Below, piece after piece: positions 26,911 to 35,219 of a stretch of 64,000 bases of DNA (position 1 is the first letter of the stretch; each line of letters starts with the position of its first letter). The stretch is from assembly GCF_023073415.1 (NCBI RefSeq), contig NZ_JADPJL010000068.1:1-64000 (forward strand), read 5' to 3'. The stretch comes from Bradyrhizobium sp. 190. GTDB lineage: Bacteria; Pseudomonadota; Alphaproteobacteria; Rhizobiales; Xanthobacteraceae. The notes below the pieces were generated by a model that saw only the letters and a list, made by a program, of their open reading frames with translations, was not told the DNA's origin and searched no databases. The translations under genes and the position numbers were made by a program.

Positions 26911-27516
26911 CTAGAACAGCGTTCGCTGCCGCATGGCAGCCGATAGCGTACCTTCGTCGAGATAATCAAGCTCGCCGCCGACAGGCACCCCATGCGCGAG
27001 CCGGGTCACCTTGACGTTGGCGTCCTGCAGAAGATCGGTGATGTAATGGGCGGTGGTCTGGCCATCAACCGTTGCGTTAAGCGCCAGAACGATCTCGCTG
27101 ACTTGTGATTCGTGCGCGCGGGCCACCAGCGCGTCGATGGTCAGATCCTGCGGACCGACGCCGTCGAGTGGCGACAATGTGGCACCGAGCACGTGATAGC
27201 GGCCGTTGGTCGCATTCGCCCGTTCCAGCGCCCAGAGGTCTGCGACGTCGGCGACCACGACGATGGTCGATGGATCGCGCCGTGGATCGGTGCACACCGT
27301 GCATGGATTTTGTGTATCGATATTGCCGCAGGTCTTGCAGACCTGAATTTTGTCTATTGCCACCTGCAGCGCGCCGGCGAGCGGCGTCATCAGCGCTTCG
27401 CGCTTCTTGATCAGATGCAGCGCCGCGCGCCGCGCCGAGCGTGGACCGAGCCCCGGCAGGCGCGCCAGGAGCTGGATCAGACGTTCGATTTCGGGGCCGG
27501 CAACGCTTGCTGCCAT
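26911..27516 (-). CDS. recR: Recombination mediator protein RecR
   Basis: A 201-residue protein helping load RecA in the RecFOR pathway. The order is a helix-hairpin-helix start ([21 protein letters not shown]), a four-Cys zinc finger (CKTC...CTVC, about 56-71), a Toprim domain ([15 protein letters not shown]) and a Walker B-like C-terminus (ITRLAHG-type, here [21 protein letters not shown]). The start chosen is [13 protein letters not shown] at 27516, one base beyond the ybaB stop. The ybaB-recR pairing behind dnaX is almost universal. Confidence 0.97.
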   Translation of the reverse strand: MAASVAGPEIERLIQLLARLPGLGPRSARRAALHLIKKREALMTPLAGALQVAIDKIQVCKTCGNIDTQNPCTVCTDPRRDPSTIVVVADVADLWALERANATNGRYHVLGATLSPLDGVGPQDLTIDALVARAHESQVSEIVLALNATVDGQTTAHYITDLLQDANVKVTRLAHGVPVGGELDYLDEGTLSAAMRQRTLF

Positions 27517-27517
27517 T

Positions 27518-27838
27518 TCAGGTGAGGCCAAGCCCGGGCGGCAGGCCGAGGCCACCGGTCAGCGTCTGCATTTTTTCCATCGCCGCGGTTTCCGCCTTGC
27601 GCCGCGCGTCGTTATGCGCGGTCACCAGCAGATCCTCGAGCACTTCGCGCTCCTCGGCCTTCATCAGCGAGGGATCGATCCTGACGCCCTTCACTTCCAT
27701 CTTCGCGGTCATGCGCACGGCGACCAGCCCGCCGCCGGATATGCCCTCGACCTCGAGATTGCCGAGCTCTTCCTGCATCGCCTGCATCTTTTCCTGCAAC
27801 TGCGCTGCCTGCTTCATCATGCCGAGAAAATCAGCCAT
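27518..27838 (-). CDS. ybaB: YbaB/EbfC family nucleoid-associated protein
   Basis: A 106-residue dimeric DNA-binding protein of the YbaB/EbfC family: the N-terminal helix [19 protein letters not shown], a central sheet ([20 protein letters not shown]) and a C-terminal helix ([18 protein letters not shown]). It bends DNA and may affect recombination or expression. It is placed between dnaX (24 bases upstream) and recR (one base downstream), so the three form one operon. Confidence 0.95.
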   Translation of the reverse strand: MADFLGMMKQAAQLQEKMQAMQEELGNLEVEGISGGGLVAVRMTAKMEVKGVRIDPSLMKAEEREVLEDLLVTAHNDARRKAETAAMEKMQTLTGGLGLPPGLGLT

Positions 27839-27862
27839 TGGTTCGTCCTCTTGAGAGTTCGA

Positions 27863-29704
27863 TCAGTCGTCGTCGCCGTCGGAACTCTCGTTCAGGTCTT
27901 CAGCGTTAATATTGGATTCCGGCGGCTCGGCGGCAAGCCGGCGCACCTCGACCACTTTGGCGCCGGGAAATCGCGCCAGCACCTCCTGCACGCGCGGATC
28001 GGCCTCCGCGGCACGCGCGTGCTCGTTCCTCGCCTGCTCATTCTGCGAGCGCAGCGTCGGCTGGCCGGCCTCGTTGGAGACGATCACGGTCCAGCGCCGT
28101 CCGGTCCATAATTCCAGCTTGCGGGAGAGGTCGTTGACCAGCCCGCGCGCCGCATGGCGCTCCAGCGCCACCTCCAGCCGCCCGTCCTCGAAGCGAACGA
28201 GGCGCATATCGGATTCCAGCGCCGTCTTGGTCAGGATATCGCGTTTCTCACCGGCCAGCGCGACCAGTTGCGGAAACGTGGTGATCCGCAGGACGGGCGT
28301 GGACTCGGTTTGGACCGACGGCGCCACCATTTGCGGTCGCGCGGACGCTTCCGCGCCGGAACGGGGCGAAGCCGGCGTCCGCATCGGCGAAGCGGCAGAC
28401 ATTGAAGATACCGGTGCGGTGGGCGCGGCCCGCGACGGCGCCGCCCCGCCCGAGGCAATTTGCGATCCGCCGCCGTTCTGGTCGAGCATCCGGACCGCCT
28501 CGTCGGGCGTCGGCAGGTCGGCGACATAGGCGATGCGGACCAGCACCATTTCCGCAGCCGCCGCCGGCCGGGTCGCGGTCTGCACCTCGGTGATGCCCTT
28601 GAGCAGCATCTGCCACATCCGCGACAGCACCCGCATCGACAATTTTGCGGCGAACTCGCGGGCGCGGACACGCTCGGTCTCGCCGAACGCGACGTTATCG
28701 GCGGTGGCGGGGACGATCTTCACGCGGGTGACGAAATTGACGAATTCGGCGAGGTCGGACAGCACCACGACCGGATCGGCGCCGACGTCATATTGGCTGC
28801 GGAATTCGCCAAAGGCGCTGGCGATATCGCCGCGCGCCAGATGCTCGAACAGGTCGATCACCCGGGTGCGGTCCGCGAGCCCCAGCATCTGCCGCACCGC
28901 GTCGGCACGGACCAGGCCCGCCGCATGCGCGATCGCCTGATCGAACAAAGAGAGCGAATCGCGCACCGAGCCTTCCGCCGCGCGCGCGATGATGCCGAGC
29001 GCCTCGGGCTCGACCTCGACGCCTTCCCTTTTCGCGATGTTGGAAAGATGGCCCATCAGCACGTCGGCTTCGACCCGGCGGAGATCAAAACGCTGGCAGC
29101 GCGACAGCACCGTGACCGGGACCTTGCGGATTTCCGTGGTGGCGAACACGAATTTGGCGTGCTCGGGCGGCTCCTCCAGCGTCTTCAGGAAGGCGTTGAA
29201 AGCCGCCGTCGACAACATGTGGACTTCGTCGATGATGTAGACCTTGTAGCGGGCGCTGGCCGGCGCATAGCGCACGCTGTCATTGATCTGGCGGACGTCG
29301 TCGACGCCGGTATGGGATGCCGCGTCCATTTCCAGCACGTCCATGTGCCGGCTTTCCATGATCGCCTGGCAGTGCACGCCGAGATTCGGCATGTGGATAG
29401 TCGGCCCCTTCACCGACCCGTCAGGCTTTTCGTAATTCAACGCGCGGGCGAGAATCCGCGCCGTGGTGGTTTTGCCGACGCCGCGGACGCCGGTCAGGAT
29501 CCAGGCCTGCGGAATCCGGCCCGTTTCGAACGCATTCGAAACGGTGCGGACCATGGCCTCCTGGCCGATCAGGTCGTCAAAACTGGACGGCCGGTATTTT
29601 CGCGCCAGCACCCGGTACGGCTTGGCCGTCTCGCCCTGGCCGAGAGCAAAACCGCTCTGGTCGGCGCCGTCTGACTTGTCGGGGGGAGCGCCAGCATCAC
29701 TCAT
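27863..29704 (-). CDS. dnaX: DNA polymerase III subunits gamma/tau
   Basis: A 613-residue clamp-loader ATPase. The AAA+ module begins YRVLARKYRPSSFDDLIGQE; Walker A is GVRGVGKTTTA and Walker B YIIDEVHML, with sensor 1 ATTEIRKVP and SRC arginine finger SRCQRFDLRR. The Cys4 zinc module usually inserted after Walker A is reduced to a single Cys (NLGVHCQAIMESRHMD). A tau-like extension follows: a Pro/Ala/Ser linker (about 395-460) and a C-terminal domain ending in an acidic tail. Start: ATG at 29704; further upstream codons run into the SRP RNA gene. No frameshift heptamer for a short gamma form was looked for in detail. Confidence 0.95.
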   Translation of the reverse strand: MSDAGAPPDKSDGADQSGFALGQGETAKPYRVLARKYRPSSFDDLIGQEAMVRTVSNAFETGRIPQAWILTGVRGVGKTTTARILARALNYEKPDGSVKGPTIHMPNLGVHCQAIMESRHMDVLEMDAASHTGVDDVRQINDSVRYAPASARYKVYIIDEVHMLSTAAFNAFLKTLEEPPEHAKFVFATTEIRKVPVTVLSRCQRFDLRRVEADVLMGHLSNIAKREGVEVEPEALGIIARAAEGSVRDSLSLFDQAIAHAAGLVRADAVRQMLGLADRTRVIDLFEHLARGDIASAFGEFRSQYDVGADPVVVLSDLAEFVNFVTRVKIVPATADNVAFGETERVRAREFAAKLSMRVLSRMWQMLLKGITEVQTATRPAAAAEMVLVRIAYVADLPTPDEAVRMLDQNGGGSQIASGGAAPSRAAPTAPVSSMSAASPMRTPASPRSGAEASARPQMVAPSVQTESTPVLRITTFPQLVALAGEKRDILTKTALESDMRLVRFEDGRLEVALERHAARGLVNDLSRKLELWTGRRWTVIVSNEAGQPTLRSQNEQARNEHARAAEADPRVQEVLARFPGAKVVEVRRLAAEPPESNINAEDLNESSDGDDD

Positions 29705-29820
29705 CGGTCGATCCGCAATTGATTGTCTCTCGGGGCCGGCTTGCGGAAAGGAACGAAATTTCGCGCCGGACACGGACTGGCCGCTTCCTTGCGCGATTCG
29801 CTCGAAAAACAGGTAGGAGA

Positions 29821-29915
29821 CTGACGAGCGACCCGATCCGGACCTCGTTAGGGCTGCTTCCTTCCGGACCTGACCCGGTTGGCGAGTGGCTCGTCCACCG
29901 CCAATCTCCCGGTCC
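29821..29915 (-). ncRNA. ffs: Signal recognition particle RNA (4.5S, small type)
   Basis: On the minus strand the universally conserved SRP domain IV tip is present: GGTCAGGTCCGGAAGGAAGC then AGCCCTAACGAG. The flanking strands (GGCGGTGGACGAGCCACTCGCC) fold into the long hairpin. It pairs with Ffh for co-translational targeting. The ends are approximate. It lies about 115 bases upstream of the dnaX start, the usual rhizobial position. Confidence 0.93.
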
Positions 29916-29985
29916 TTATTTGGGGCCAAAAGGGCCGGAAAGCAAGCGGGGTGGTGGGTGCCATGCGCCGGAACTACCCCCGTTT

Positions 29986-30080
29986 CGTCATGGCCGGGCT
30001 TGACCCGGCCATCCACGTCTTGCTTCTTCCAATTCAACGCAAAAAAGACGTGGATGCCCGGGACAAGCCCGGGCACGACG
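29986..30080. repeat. Paired palindromic repeat (CATGGCCGGGCTTGACCCGG family)
   Basis: The arms cgtcatggccgggcttgacc and the inverted gacgtggatgcccgggacaa (to 30080) enclose tgcttcttccaattcaacgc. It separates the SRP RNA from the HIT gene. Confidence 0.88.
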
Positions 30081-30135
30081 GGTGTGTTTGCAGGGCCGCC
30101 CTCTGCAAGGCTGCTCCAAAATAGAGAAACCCTTG

Positions 30136-30561
30136 ATGCCCTCTGACGCCTCCGCCTGGTCGCTGCACTCCCAGCTCAAAAAGGACACGATCGACATCGG
30201 CGACCTGCCGCTGTGCAAGGTGCTGGTCATCAAGGATGCGCATTACCCGTGGCTGCTGCTGGTGCCGCGCCGGGAGGGTGCGGTGGAAATCATCGACCTC
30301 GACGAGGTCGCGCAGGCGCAGTTGATGACCGAAATCTCACGGGTCTCGCGCGCGCTGAAAGAGGTCACCAAATGCGACAAGCTGAATGTCGCGGCCTTGG
30401 GGAATCTGGTCCCGCAGCTGCATGTCCATGTCATCGCGCGGCGTACCAGCGACGCGGCCTGGCCGCGCCCGGTCTGGGGCGTGATGCCGCCACTGTCGCA
30501 TGACGCCGAGGAAGTACAGAATTTCATCAACGCGCTTCGCCGCAAGATCTGGTTGGGTTGA
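30136..30561 (+). CDS. HIT domain protein
   Basis: A 141-residue histidine triad-type nucleotide hydrolase or transferase. The triad motif reads QLHVHVIARR (about 95-104), so the first His of the classical His-x-His-x-His is Gln while the middle and last His are kept. Upstream, YPWLLLVPRREG binds the nucleotide base side. The substrate is not known; the family hydrolyses dinucleoside polyphosphates or nucleoside phosphoramidates. The gene ends four bases before nudC, so the two nucleotide-handling enzymes form an operon. Confidence 0.85.
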   Translation: MPSDASAWSLHSQLKKDTIDIGDLPLCKVLVIKDAHYPWLLLVPRREGAVEIIDLDEVAQAQLMTEISRVSRALKEVTKCDKLNVAALGNLVPQLHVHVIARRTSDAAWPRPVWGVMPPLSHDAEEVQNFINALRRKIWLG

Positions 30562-30565
30562 ACCG

Positions 30566-31516
30566 ATGTCCGCATTCGACAAGTATCCGCTGGGGAAGCC
30601 CGCTTTCGTCACCCATATTCTGGATCGCGCCGCGCATCTGCGCGCCAATGACGAAAAACTGTTCGCGCTGGAGAGCCAGCGCAACGCCGGCGCCTATGTG
30701 ATCTACCGCGACTCCCTTCTGGTGAGGCAGGAGGCGGACGGACCGCGCGTGCTGCTCGGGGTCGAAGAGGCCGTGAAGCTCGGCGCCAATCCCGGCACGA
30801 TCTTTTTGGGCCTGCGCGACGGTGCGCCTGTTTTCGGCATGGGCATTTCGGCCGCGGCGGTGGAGAAGCTGATCACGCGCGACGACGTCGCCGTGACCGA
30901 GCTGCGCGGCATGGCGATGCAGGGCACGGTGCCGCCGGAACAGCTCTCCGCCATCGCGATGGCGAAATCGATGGTGACCTGGCACCAGCGTCACGGCTTC
31001 TGCGCCAATTGCGGCACCCGCACCGGGATGAAGGAAGGCGGCTGGAAGCGCGAATGCCCGAGCTGCAAGGCCGAGCATTTTCCGCGCACCGATCCGGTCG
31101 TGATCATGCTGGTCACGTCAGGCGAAAAGTGCCTGCTCGGCCGGCAGAAGCAGTTCATGCCCGGGATGTGGTCGTGTCTGGCCGGCTTCGTCGAAGCGGC
31201 GGAGACCATTGAAGACGCGGTCCGCCGCGAGATTTTCGAGGAATCCGGCATCCGCTGCACAGACGTGAGCTATTACATGACGCAGCCTTGGCCCTATCCG
31301 TCATCGCTGATGATCGGATGCGCTGCGCGCGCGCTCAACGAGGATATCGTGGTGGACCGCACCGAACTCGAGGACGCCCGCTGGTTCGATCGTGCCGAAG
31401 TCGCCCTGATGCACCGGCGCGAACATCCTGACGGCTTATTTGCGGCGCATCCGTTTGCGATTGCGCATCATCTGATCGGACGCTGGGTGCATGGGGGAAA
31501 CGAAACGGGCGCATAG
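30566..31516 (+). CDS. nudC: NAD(+) diphosphatase (NudC family)
   Basis: A 316-residue Nudix enzyme cleaving NAD(H) to NMN(H) and AMP; the family can also remove NAD caps from RNA. An N-terminal domain (about 1-140) precedes a four-Cys zinc ribbon (FCANCGTRTG...CPSCKAEHFPRTDP) and a full Nudix box GFVEAAETIEDAVRREIFEE plus SG (about 205-227). The downstream signature YYMTQPWPYPSSLMIG is the NudC-specific SQPWPFPxS motif. Start: ATG at 30566, four bases after the HIT stop. Confidence 0.95.
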   Translation: MSAFDKYPLGKPAFVTHILDRAAHLRANDEKLFALESQRNAGAYVIYRDSLLVRQEADGPRVLLGVEEAVKLGANPGTIFLGLRDGAPVFGMGISAAAVEKLITRDDVAVTELRGMAMQGTVPPEQLSAIAMAKSMVTWHQRHGFCANCGTRTGMKEGGWKRECPSCKAEHFPRTDPVVIMLVTSGEKCLLGRQKQFMPGMWSCLAGFVEAAETIEDAVRREIFEESGIRCTDVSYYMTQPWPYPSSLMIGCAARALNEDIVVDRTELEDARWFDRAEVALMHRREHPDGLFAAHPFAIAHHLIGRWVHGGNETGA

Positions 31517-31581
31517 CGGGAACCGTCCATGGACCAGTCGATTAACTCCGGACATTGGTTCCGGCTGAAGGCGGAACCGAC

Positions 31582-32559
31582 ATGACGGATTCCCGGATGA
31601 ACTTTCAAGACAAAGCCCCCAAAACTCCGCCGCGGATTCTCTGCATCGGTATGCCGGTGCGCGACCTCACCTTTCATACACCAGGTGTTCCCGGGCGCGG
31701 TTCAAAGGAGAACGCCACCGCATTCGACGAAATCTGCGGCGGCAACGCGCTCAATGGCGCGATCGGCATCACTCGGCTCGGTGGCCGTGCCTCGATCTGC
31801 GGGCCGATGGGCGATGTCAAGGAAACATCGAGTCGTTTCATCTTCGATCAGATGGCGCATGAGGGCATCGAGACGAAGCATCTCATCCACATGCCGGGGC
31901 TGGTGACTCCGATCTCGGCGGTGATGATCGATCCATCCGGCGAGCGCACCATCGTCACCTTCCGCGATCCGGAACTGTGGCACGTGAAATTGCCCGACTT
32001 CGACACGCTGCTGGACGACTGCGCCGCCATCCTCACCGAGAGCCGCTGCGCGGAATTCTGCACCGAGCTTTGCGCCGAGGCCGTCCGGCGTGGCATTCCC
32101 GTGATCGTCGACGTCGATCGGGCGATGTCGCTGCGCGAGGGCCTGTTGAACGCCTCCACGCACCTGGTGTTCTCCAGCGAGCCGCTGCAGGAAACCGCAG
32201 ATGTTACTGACGACGCCCAAGCGCTGAAGAAGATCGCCAAACTGACCTCGTCGTTCCTGGCGGGGACCCGTGGCCCGAGAGGCACGATCTGGCTCGACGA
32301 GAAGGGGGGTATTCAGGAGACCCCCGCCTTCCCGGTGCATACGGTGGATACCCTCGGCGCCGGCGACGTGTTCCACGGCGCATTTGCGCTGGCGATTACC
32401 GAGAAGCAGGAATTGCGGCAGGCGCTGCGGTTTGCCTCTGCCGCCGCGGCGCTGAAATGCACCCGTTTCGGCGGCGCCTTCGCTGCCCCGCAACGTGCTG
32501 AAGTTGAAGAGCTTTTGAGCCACGGTCAAGTGACGGACCGGGCGACGACCGGGCGATAG
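31582..32559 (+). CDS. PfkB-family carbohydrate kinase
   Basis: A 325-residue ribokinase-like kinase. The N-terminal glycine pair lies in EICGGNALNGAIGITRLGG, and the second signature TVDTLGAGDVFHGAFALA contains the GAGD anion hole with catalytic Asp. A lid region (about 30-110) is present. The specific sugar cannot be read; fructokinase, adenosine- or sulfoquinovose-type kinases share these motifs. The ATG at 31582 has GCGGAA upstream. It stands 65 bases after nudC and just before an Lrp-type regulator. Confidence 0.85.
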   Translation: MTDSRMNFQDKAPKTPPRILCIGMPVRDLTFHTPGVPGRGSKENATAFDEICGGNALNGAIGITRLGGRASICGPMGDVKETSSRFIFDQMAHEGIETKHLIHMPGLVTPISAVMIDPSGERTIVTFRDPELWHVKLPDFDTLLDDCAAILTESRCAEFCTELCAEAVRRGIPVIVDVDRAMSLREGLLNASTHLVFSSEPLQETADVTDDAQALKKIAKLTSSFLAGTRGPRGTIWLDEKGGIQETPAFPVHTVDTLGAGDVFHGAFALAITEKQELRQALRFASAAAALKCTRFGGAFAAPQRAEVEELLSHGQVTDRATTGR

Positions 32560-32569
32560 CAGGGCTTGC

Positions 32570-32588
32570 TATAGAAGAATTTTCTATA
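32570..32588. promoter_or_regulatory. Palindrome upstream of the Lrp-type gene, candidate operator
   Basis: TATAGAA-GAATT-TTCTATA is a perfect 19-base palindrome in an AT-rich island, 39 bases before the regulator's ATG. Lrp/AsnC regulators commonly bind AT-rich palindromes and control themselves, so autoregulation is the simplest reading. Confidence 0.45.
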
Positions 32589-32627
32589 TATGAGGGTATC
32601 AAACCTATTGTATGGAACATTCTTCTC

Positions 32628-33128
32628 ATGACCGACCTAGCCGTTCAGCTCCCTGAAGCCAACCGCCGCCTGGATGCCATCGACCGCAAGATCCTGACCG
32701 TGCTGCAGGAGGATGCCTCCCTGTCGGTCGCCGAGATCGGGGACCGGGTCGGGCTGTCGTCAACGCCGTGCTGGAAGCGGATCCAGCGGCTGGAGGCCGA
32801 TGGCGTGATCCTGCGCCGGGTGGCGCTGGTCGACCAGAACAAGATCGGGCTCGGCATTTCCGTATTCGTCTCGGTCGAGAGCTCCGATCATTCGGAAGCC
32901 TGGCTGAAGACCTTCGCCAGCGCGGTCAGCGCCATGCCCGAGGTGATGGAGTTCTACCGGATGGCCGGCGACGTCGATTACATGCTGCGCGTCGTGGTCG
33001 CCGACATGGCGAGCTACGACGTGTTCTACAAAAAGCTGATCAGCGCAGTGCCGCTGAAAAACGTCACCTCGCGCTTTGCGATGGAGAAGATCAAGTCGGT
33101 GACAGCACTGCCGGTGCCGGCGGCGTAA
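32628..33128 (+). CDS. Lrp/AsnC family transcriptional regulator
   Basis: A 166-residue regulator with an N-terminal winged helix-turn-helix (RRLDAIDRKILTVLQEDASL then VAEIGDRVGLSSTPCWKRIQ) and a C-terminal effector-binding domain (about 80-155; ISVFVSVESSDH, MPEVMEFYRMAGDVDYML). It would sense an amino acid and control transport or catabolism genes. The neighbours do not reveal the target. The palindrome just upstream suggests self-regulation. Confidence 0.92.
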   Translation: MTDLAVQLPEANRRLDAIDRKILTVLQEDASLSVAEIGDRVGLSSTPCWKRIQRLEADGVILRRVALVDQNKIGLGISVFVSVESSDHSEAWLKTFASAVSAMPEVMEFYRMAGDVDYMLRVVVADMASYDVFYKKLISAVPLKNVTSRFAMEKIKSVTALPVPAA

Positions 33129-33197
33129 GTAACCTCCGTAATTCTACGGGGCGTGTCCGTTCACCGAACATTAGCCCTGTGTCCATAGACACGGGGA

Positions 33198-33542
33198 ATG
33201 GGTCGGAATGTCACACTCAGCCACCGATGGCCGGCATGGCTCAACGCCGTGCTGTTGCTGATCGCCAGCTTCATCGGCGTCGCAGCACTGTCTTTTCAGG
33301 CTCGTCCAGGCACCGAAGTCGTGGCCGTAGCATTTCCCGTTTGGTGGGATTCTCAGCAGGCCTTCTCGGCCGCCGCTTCAGCCAATGCTGCAATCGTCCG
33401 CGTAACCGCCGTTCCATCGCTGCTGGTGCTGCGGCCCGATGGCGTTGAGGGATTGTCACGGCTGCACGAGGCCGGGGCCTGGTTCGTAATCGATCCGCAG
33501 GCGATCGCGGCCTGTTTCACAAACAAAGCAGCGATTTATTGA
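33198..33542 (+). CDS. Hypothetical protein with one membrane segment
   Basis: A 114-residue protein with one hydrophobic stretch near the start (LNAVLLLIASFIGVAALSF, about 15-33), either a signal anchor or an uncleaved signal peptide. The rest is short and mixed: VVAVAFPVWWDSQQAFSAA and PSLLVLRPDGVEGLSRLHEA. Similar small proteins occur beside chemoreceptor genes in Bradyrhizobium as far as I recall, and the MCP gene starts 19 bases downstream. A joint role is inference only. Confidence 0.6.
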   Translation: MGRNVTLSHRWPAWLNAVLLLIASFIGVAALSFQARPGTEVVAVAFPVWWDSQQAFSAAASANAAIVRVTAVPSLLVLRPDGVEGLSRLHEAGAWFVIDPQAIAACFTNKAAIY

Positions 33543-33561
33543 GCATATTGGGAATCCGGAA

Positions 33562-35031
33562 ATGACCATTGAAAGCGATGATCTTGCAGCTTTGCGCGAA
33601 ACCACCAGCAAGGCCTTGCTGGGATTGCTCTGGCTTCATGTTCCCATTGCGCTCGCCATCGGCCTGATGCGCGATAGCGGCTGGCTGGCGCCAACCGCGC
33701 TGACGGCGGCGTTGGCGCTGGCCGCGACCCTGTCGTGGCGCACCTCGGGTAACGGGCTTTCGACGCGGCTTACCTTTGCCGTCGCCCTGATGGGCAGCGT
33801 GTCGGTGTTTACCTTCCAACTCGCCGGCCATGCCTGGCAGGTCGACATGCACATGTATTTCTTTGCCACGCTGTCGTGTCTCCTCGCCTATTGCGACTAT
33901 CGCCCGATCCTTGCCGGCGCGGTCGCGGTCGCGTTGCATCATCTGGTGCTGAACTTCCTACTTCCGGCGGCGGTCTATCCCGGCGGCGCTGATCTCGGCC
34001 GCGTCGTTCTTCACGCCGTCATTGTTCTGATCGAGGCCGGCGTGCTGAGCTGGCTGGCGGTGAAGCTGTCCGGCCTGTTCGAGACGACCGCGCAGAAGAC
34101 CGCCGAGGCGGAAGCGGCAAATGCCGCCGAAGCCCGCGCCAATATCAGCCGGATGACCGCCGAACGGCAGGCCAAGCAGGACAGCGACGCGGCACGCCGC
34201 GAACTCGCCGCGGGCTTCGAGCGCAAGATCGGCAGCATCGTCGAGGCGGTCGCGGTAACCGCCAACGAGGTGCAGGGCCTCTCCACCTCGATGAGCAAGA
34301 GCAACGCGGAAACCACGCGGCAGACCGCCGAGGCGGCGGCCGCCTCGACACGGGCCTCGTCGAACGTGGAAACGGTGGCGGCGGCGACCGAGGAACTGAC
34401 GGCCTCCATCAGCAACATTGCCCAGCAGGTGACGCGCTCCGCCGAAATCGCCAACAAGGCCGCCGAAGAGGCGCGCCGCACCAACTCCGTGGTCGAGGGA
34501 CTTGCCGCCGGCACTCAGAAGATTGGCGAAGTGGTTACGCTGATCCAAAGCATCGCGAGCCAGACCAACCTGCTGGCGCTGAACGCCACGATCGAAGCGG
34601 CCCGCGCCGGCGAACATGGGCGGGGATTTGCCGTGGTAGCGAGCGAAGTCAAGGCGCTGGCAAATCAGACCGCGAAAGCGACCGAGGAAATCTCCGCGCA
34701 GGTGCAGGACATCCAGACCGCCACCGGCGAAGCCGTCAGCGCCATCCAGGCGATCGGCGGCACTATCGCCGAGATCGACGAAATCTCCAATGAGATCGCC
34801 GCTGCCGTCGATCAGCAGGGCGCAGCGACGCGGGAGATCGCCGGCAATGTAGCGCAGGCAGCCAACGGGACGCGGGACGTCAGCAGCAACATCCTCAACG
34901 TCAGCCGCGCTTCCGAAGAAGCGGGCCGGGCGACGTCGAAGCTGCTGGACGCCGCGAACGGCCTGTCGTCGCAATCCGGCCGGCTGAAGTCCGAGGTCGA
35001 CAGCTTCCTAGGATCGCTGCACGTGGCGTAA
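33562..35031 (+). CDS. Methyl-accepting chemotaxis protein with membrane-embedded sensor
   Basis: A 489-residue chemoreceptor. Six predicted membrane helices (about 20-165) form the N-terminus with almost no periplasmic domain. No clear HAMP domain follows; a coiled region rich in Ala and Glu leads directly to the signalling hairpin (about 215-480). Its tip IASQTNLLALNATIEAARAG and EVKALANQTAKATEEI are canonical and contact CheA/CheW. The tail lacks a pentapeptide tether for CheR. Such receptors sense within or via the membrane. No other chemotaxis gene is nearby, so this is an orphan receptor. Confidence 0.92.
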   Translation: MTIESDDLAALRETTSKALLGLLWLHVPIALAIGLMRDSGWLAPTALTAALALAATLSWRTSGNGLSTRLTFAVALMGSVSVFTFQLAGHAWQVDMHMYFFATLSCLLAYCDYRPILAGAVAVALHHLVLNFLLPAAVYPGGADLGRVVLHAVIVLIEAGVLSWLAVKLSGLFETTAQKTAEAEAANAAEARANISRMTAERQAKQDSDAARRELAAGFERKIGSIVEAVAVTANEVQGLSTSMSKSNAETTRQTAEAAAASTRASSNVETVAAATEELTASISNIAQQVTRSAEIANKAAEEARRTNSVVEGLAAGTQKIGEVVTLIQSIASQTNLLALNATIEAARAGEHGRGFAVVASEVKALANQTAKATEEISAQVQDIQTATGEAVSAIQAIGGTIAEIDEISNEIAAAVDQQGAATREIAGNVAQAANGTRDVSSNILNVSRASEEAGRATSKLLDAANGLSSQSGRLKSEVDSFLGSLHVA

Positions 35032-35049
35032 GCGTCGATCTCCACATAC

Positions 35050-35200
35050 TTGTCGTCGCCCGGCATAGCCGTCTGAAGGACGGCGTCGCTTCCGCTCGCC
35101 TATGACCGGGCGACCCGGTATTCCAGAGACGTTCGTTTTCAGCCGAGAAGCCGCGGCGTACCGGGTCCCCCGCCTTCGCGGGGGACGACGACCGGGTGTT
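35050..35200. repeat. Repeat element (CCGGGT-CCCCGCCTTCGCGGGG family)
   Basis: The element contains the hairpin gtcccccgccttcgcggggg and opposed cgggcgacccggtattcc / gtaccgggtc units, plus the palindrome ggcgtcgcttccgctcgcc region. It resembles the composite palindromes seen at 17276 but with different arms, between the convergent MCP and phosphomannomutase genes. Confidence 0.75.
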
Positions 35201-35219
35201 AGTCAAACACCGTCGCCTC

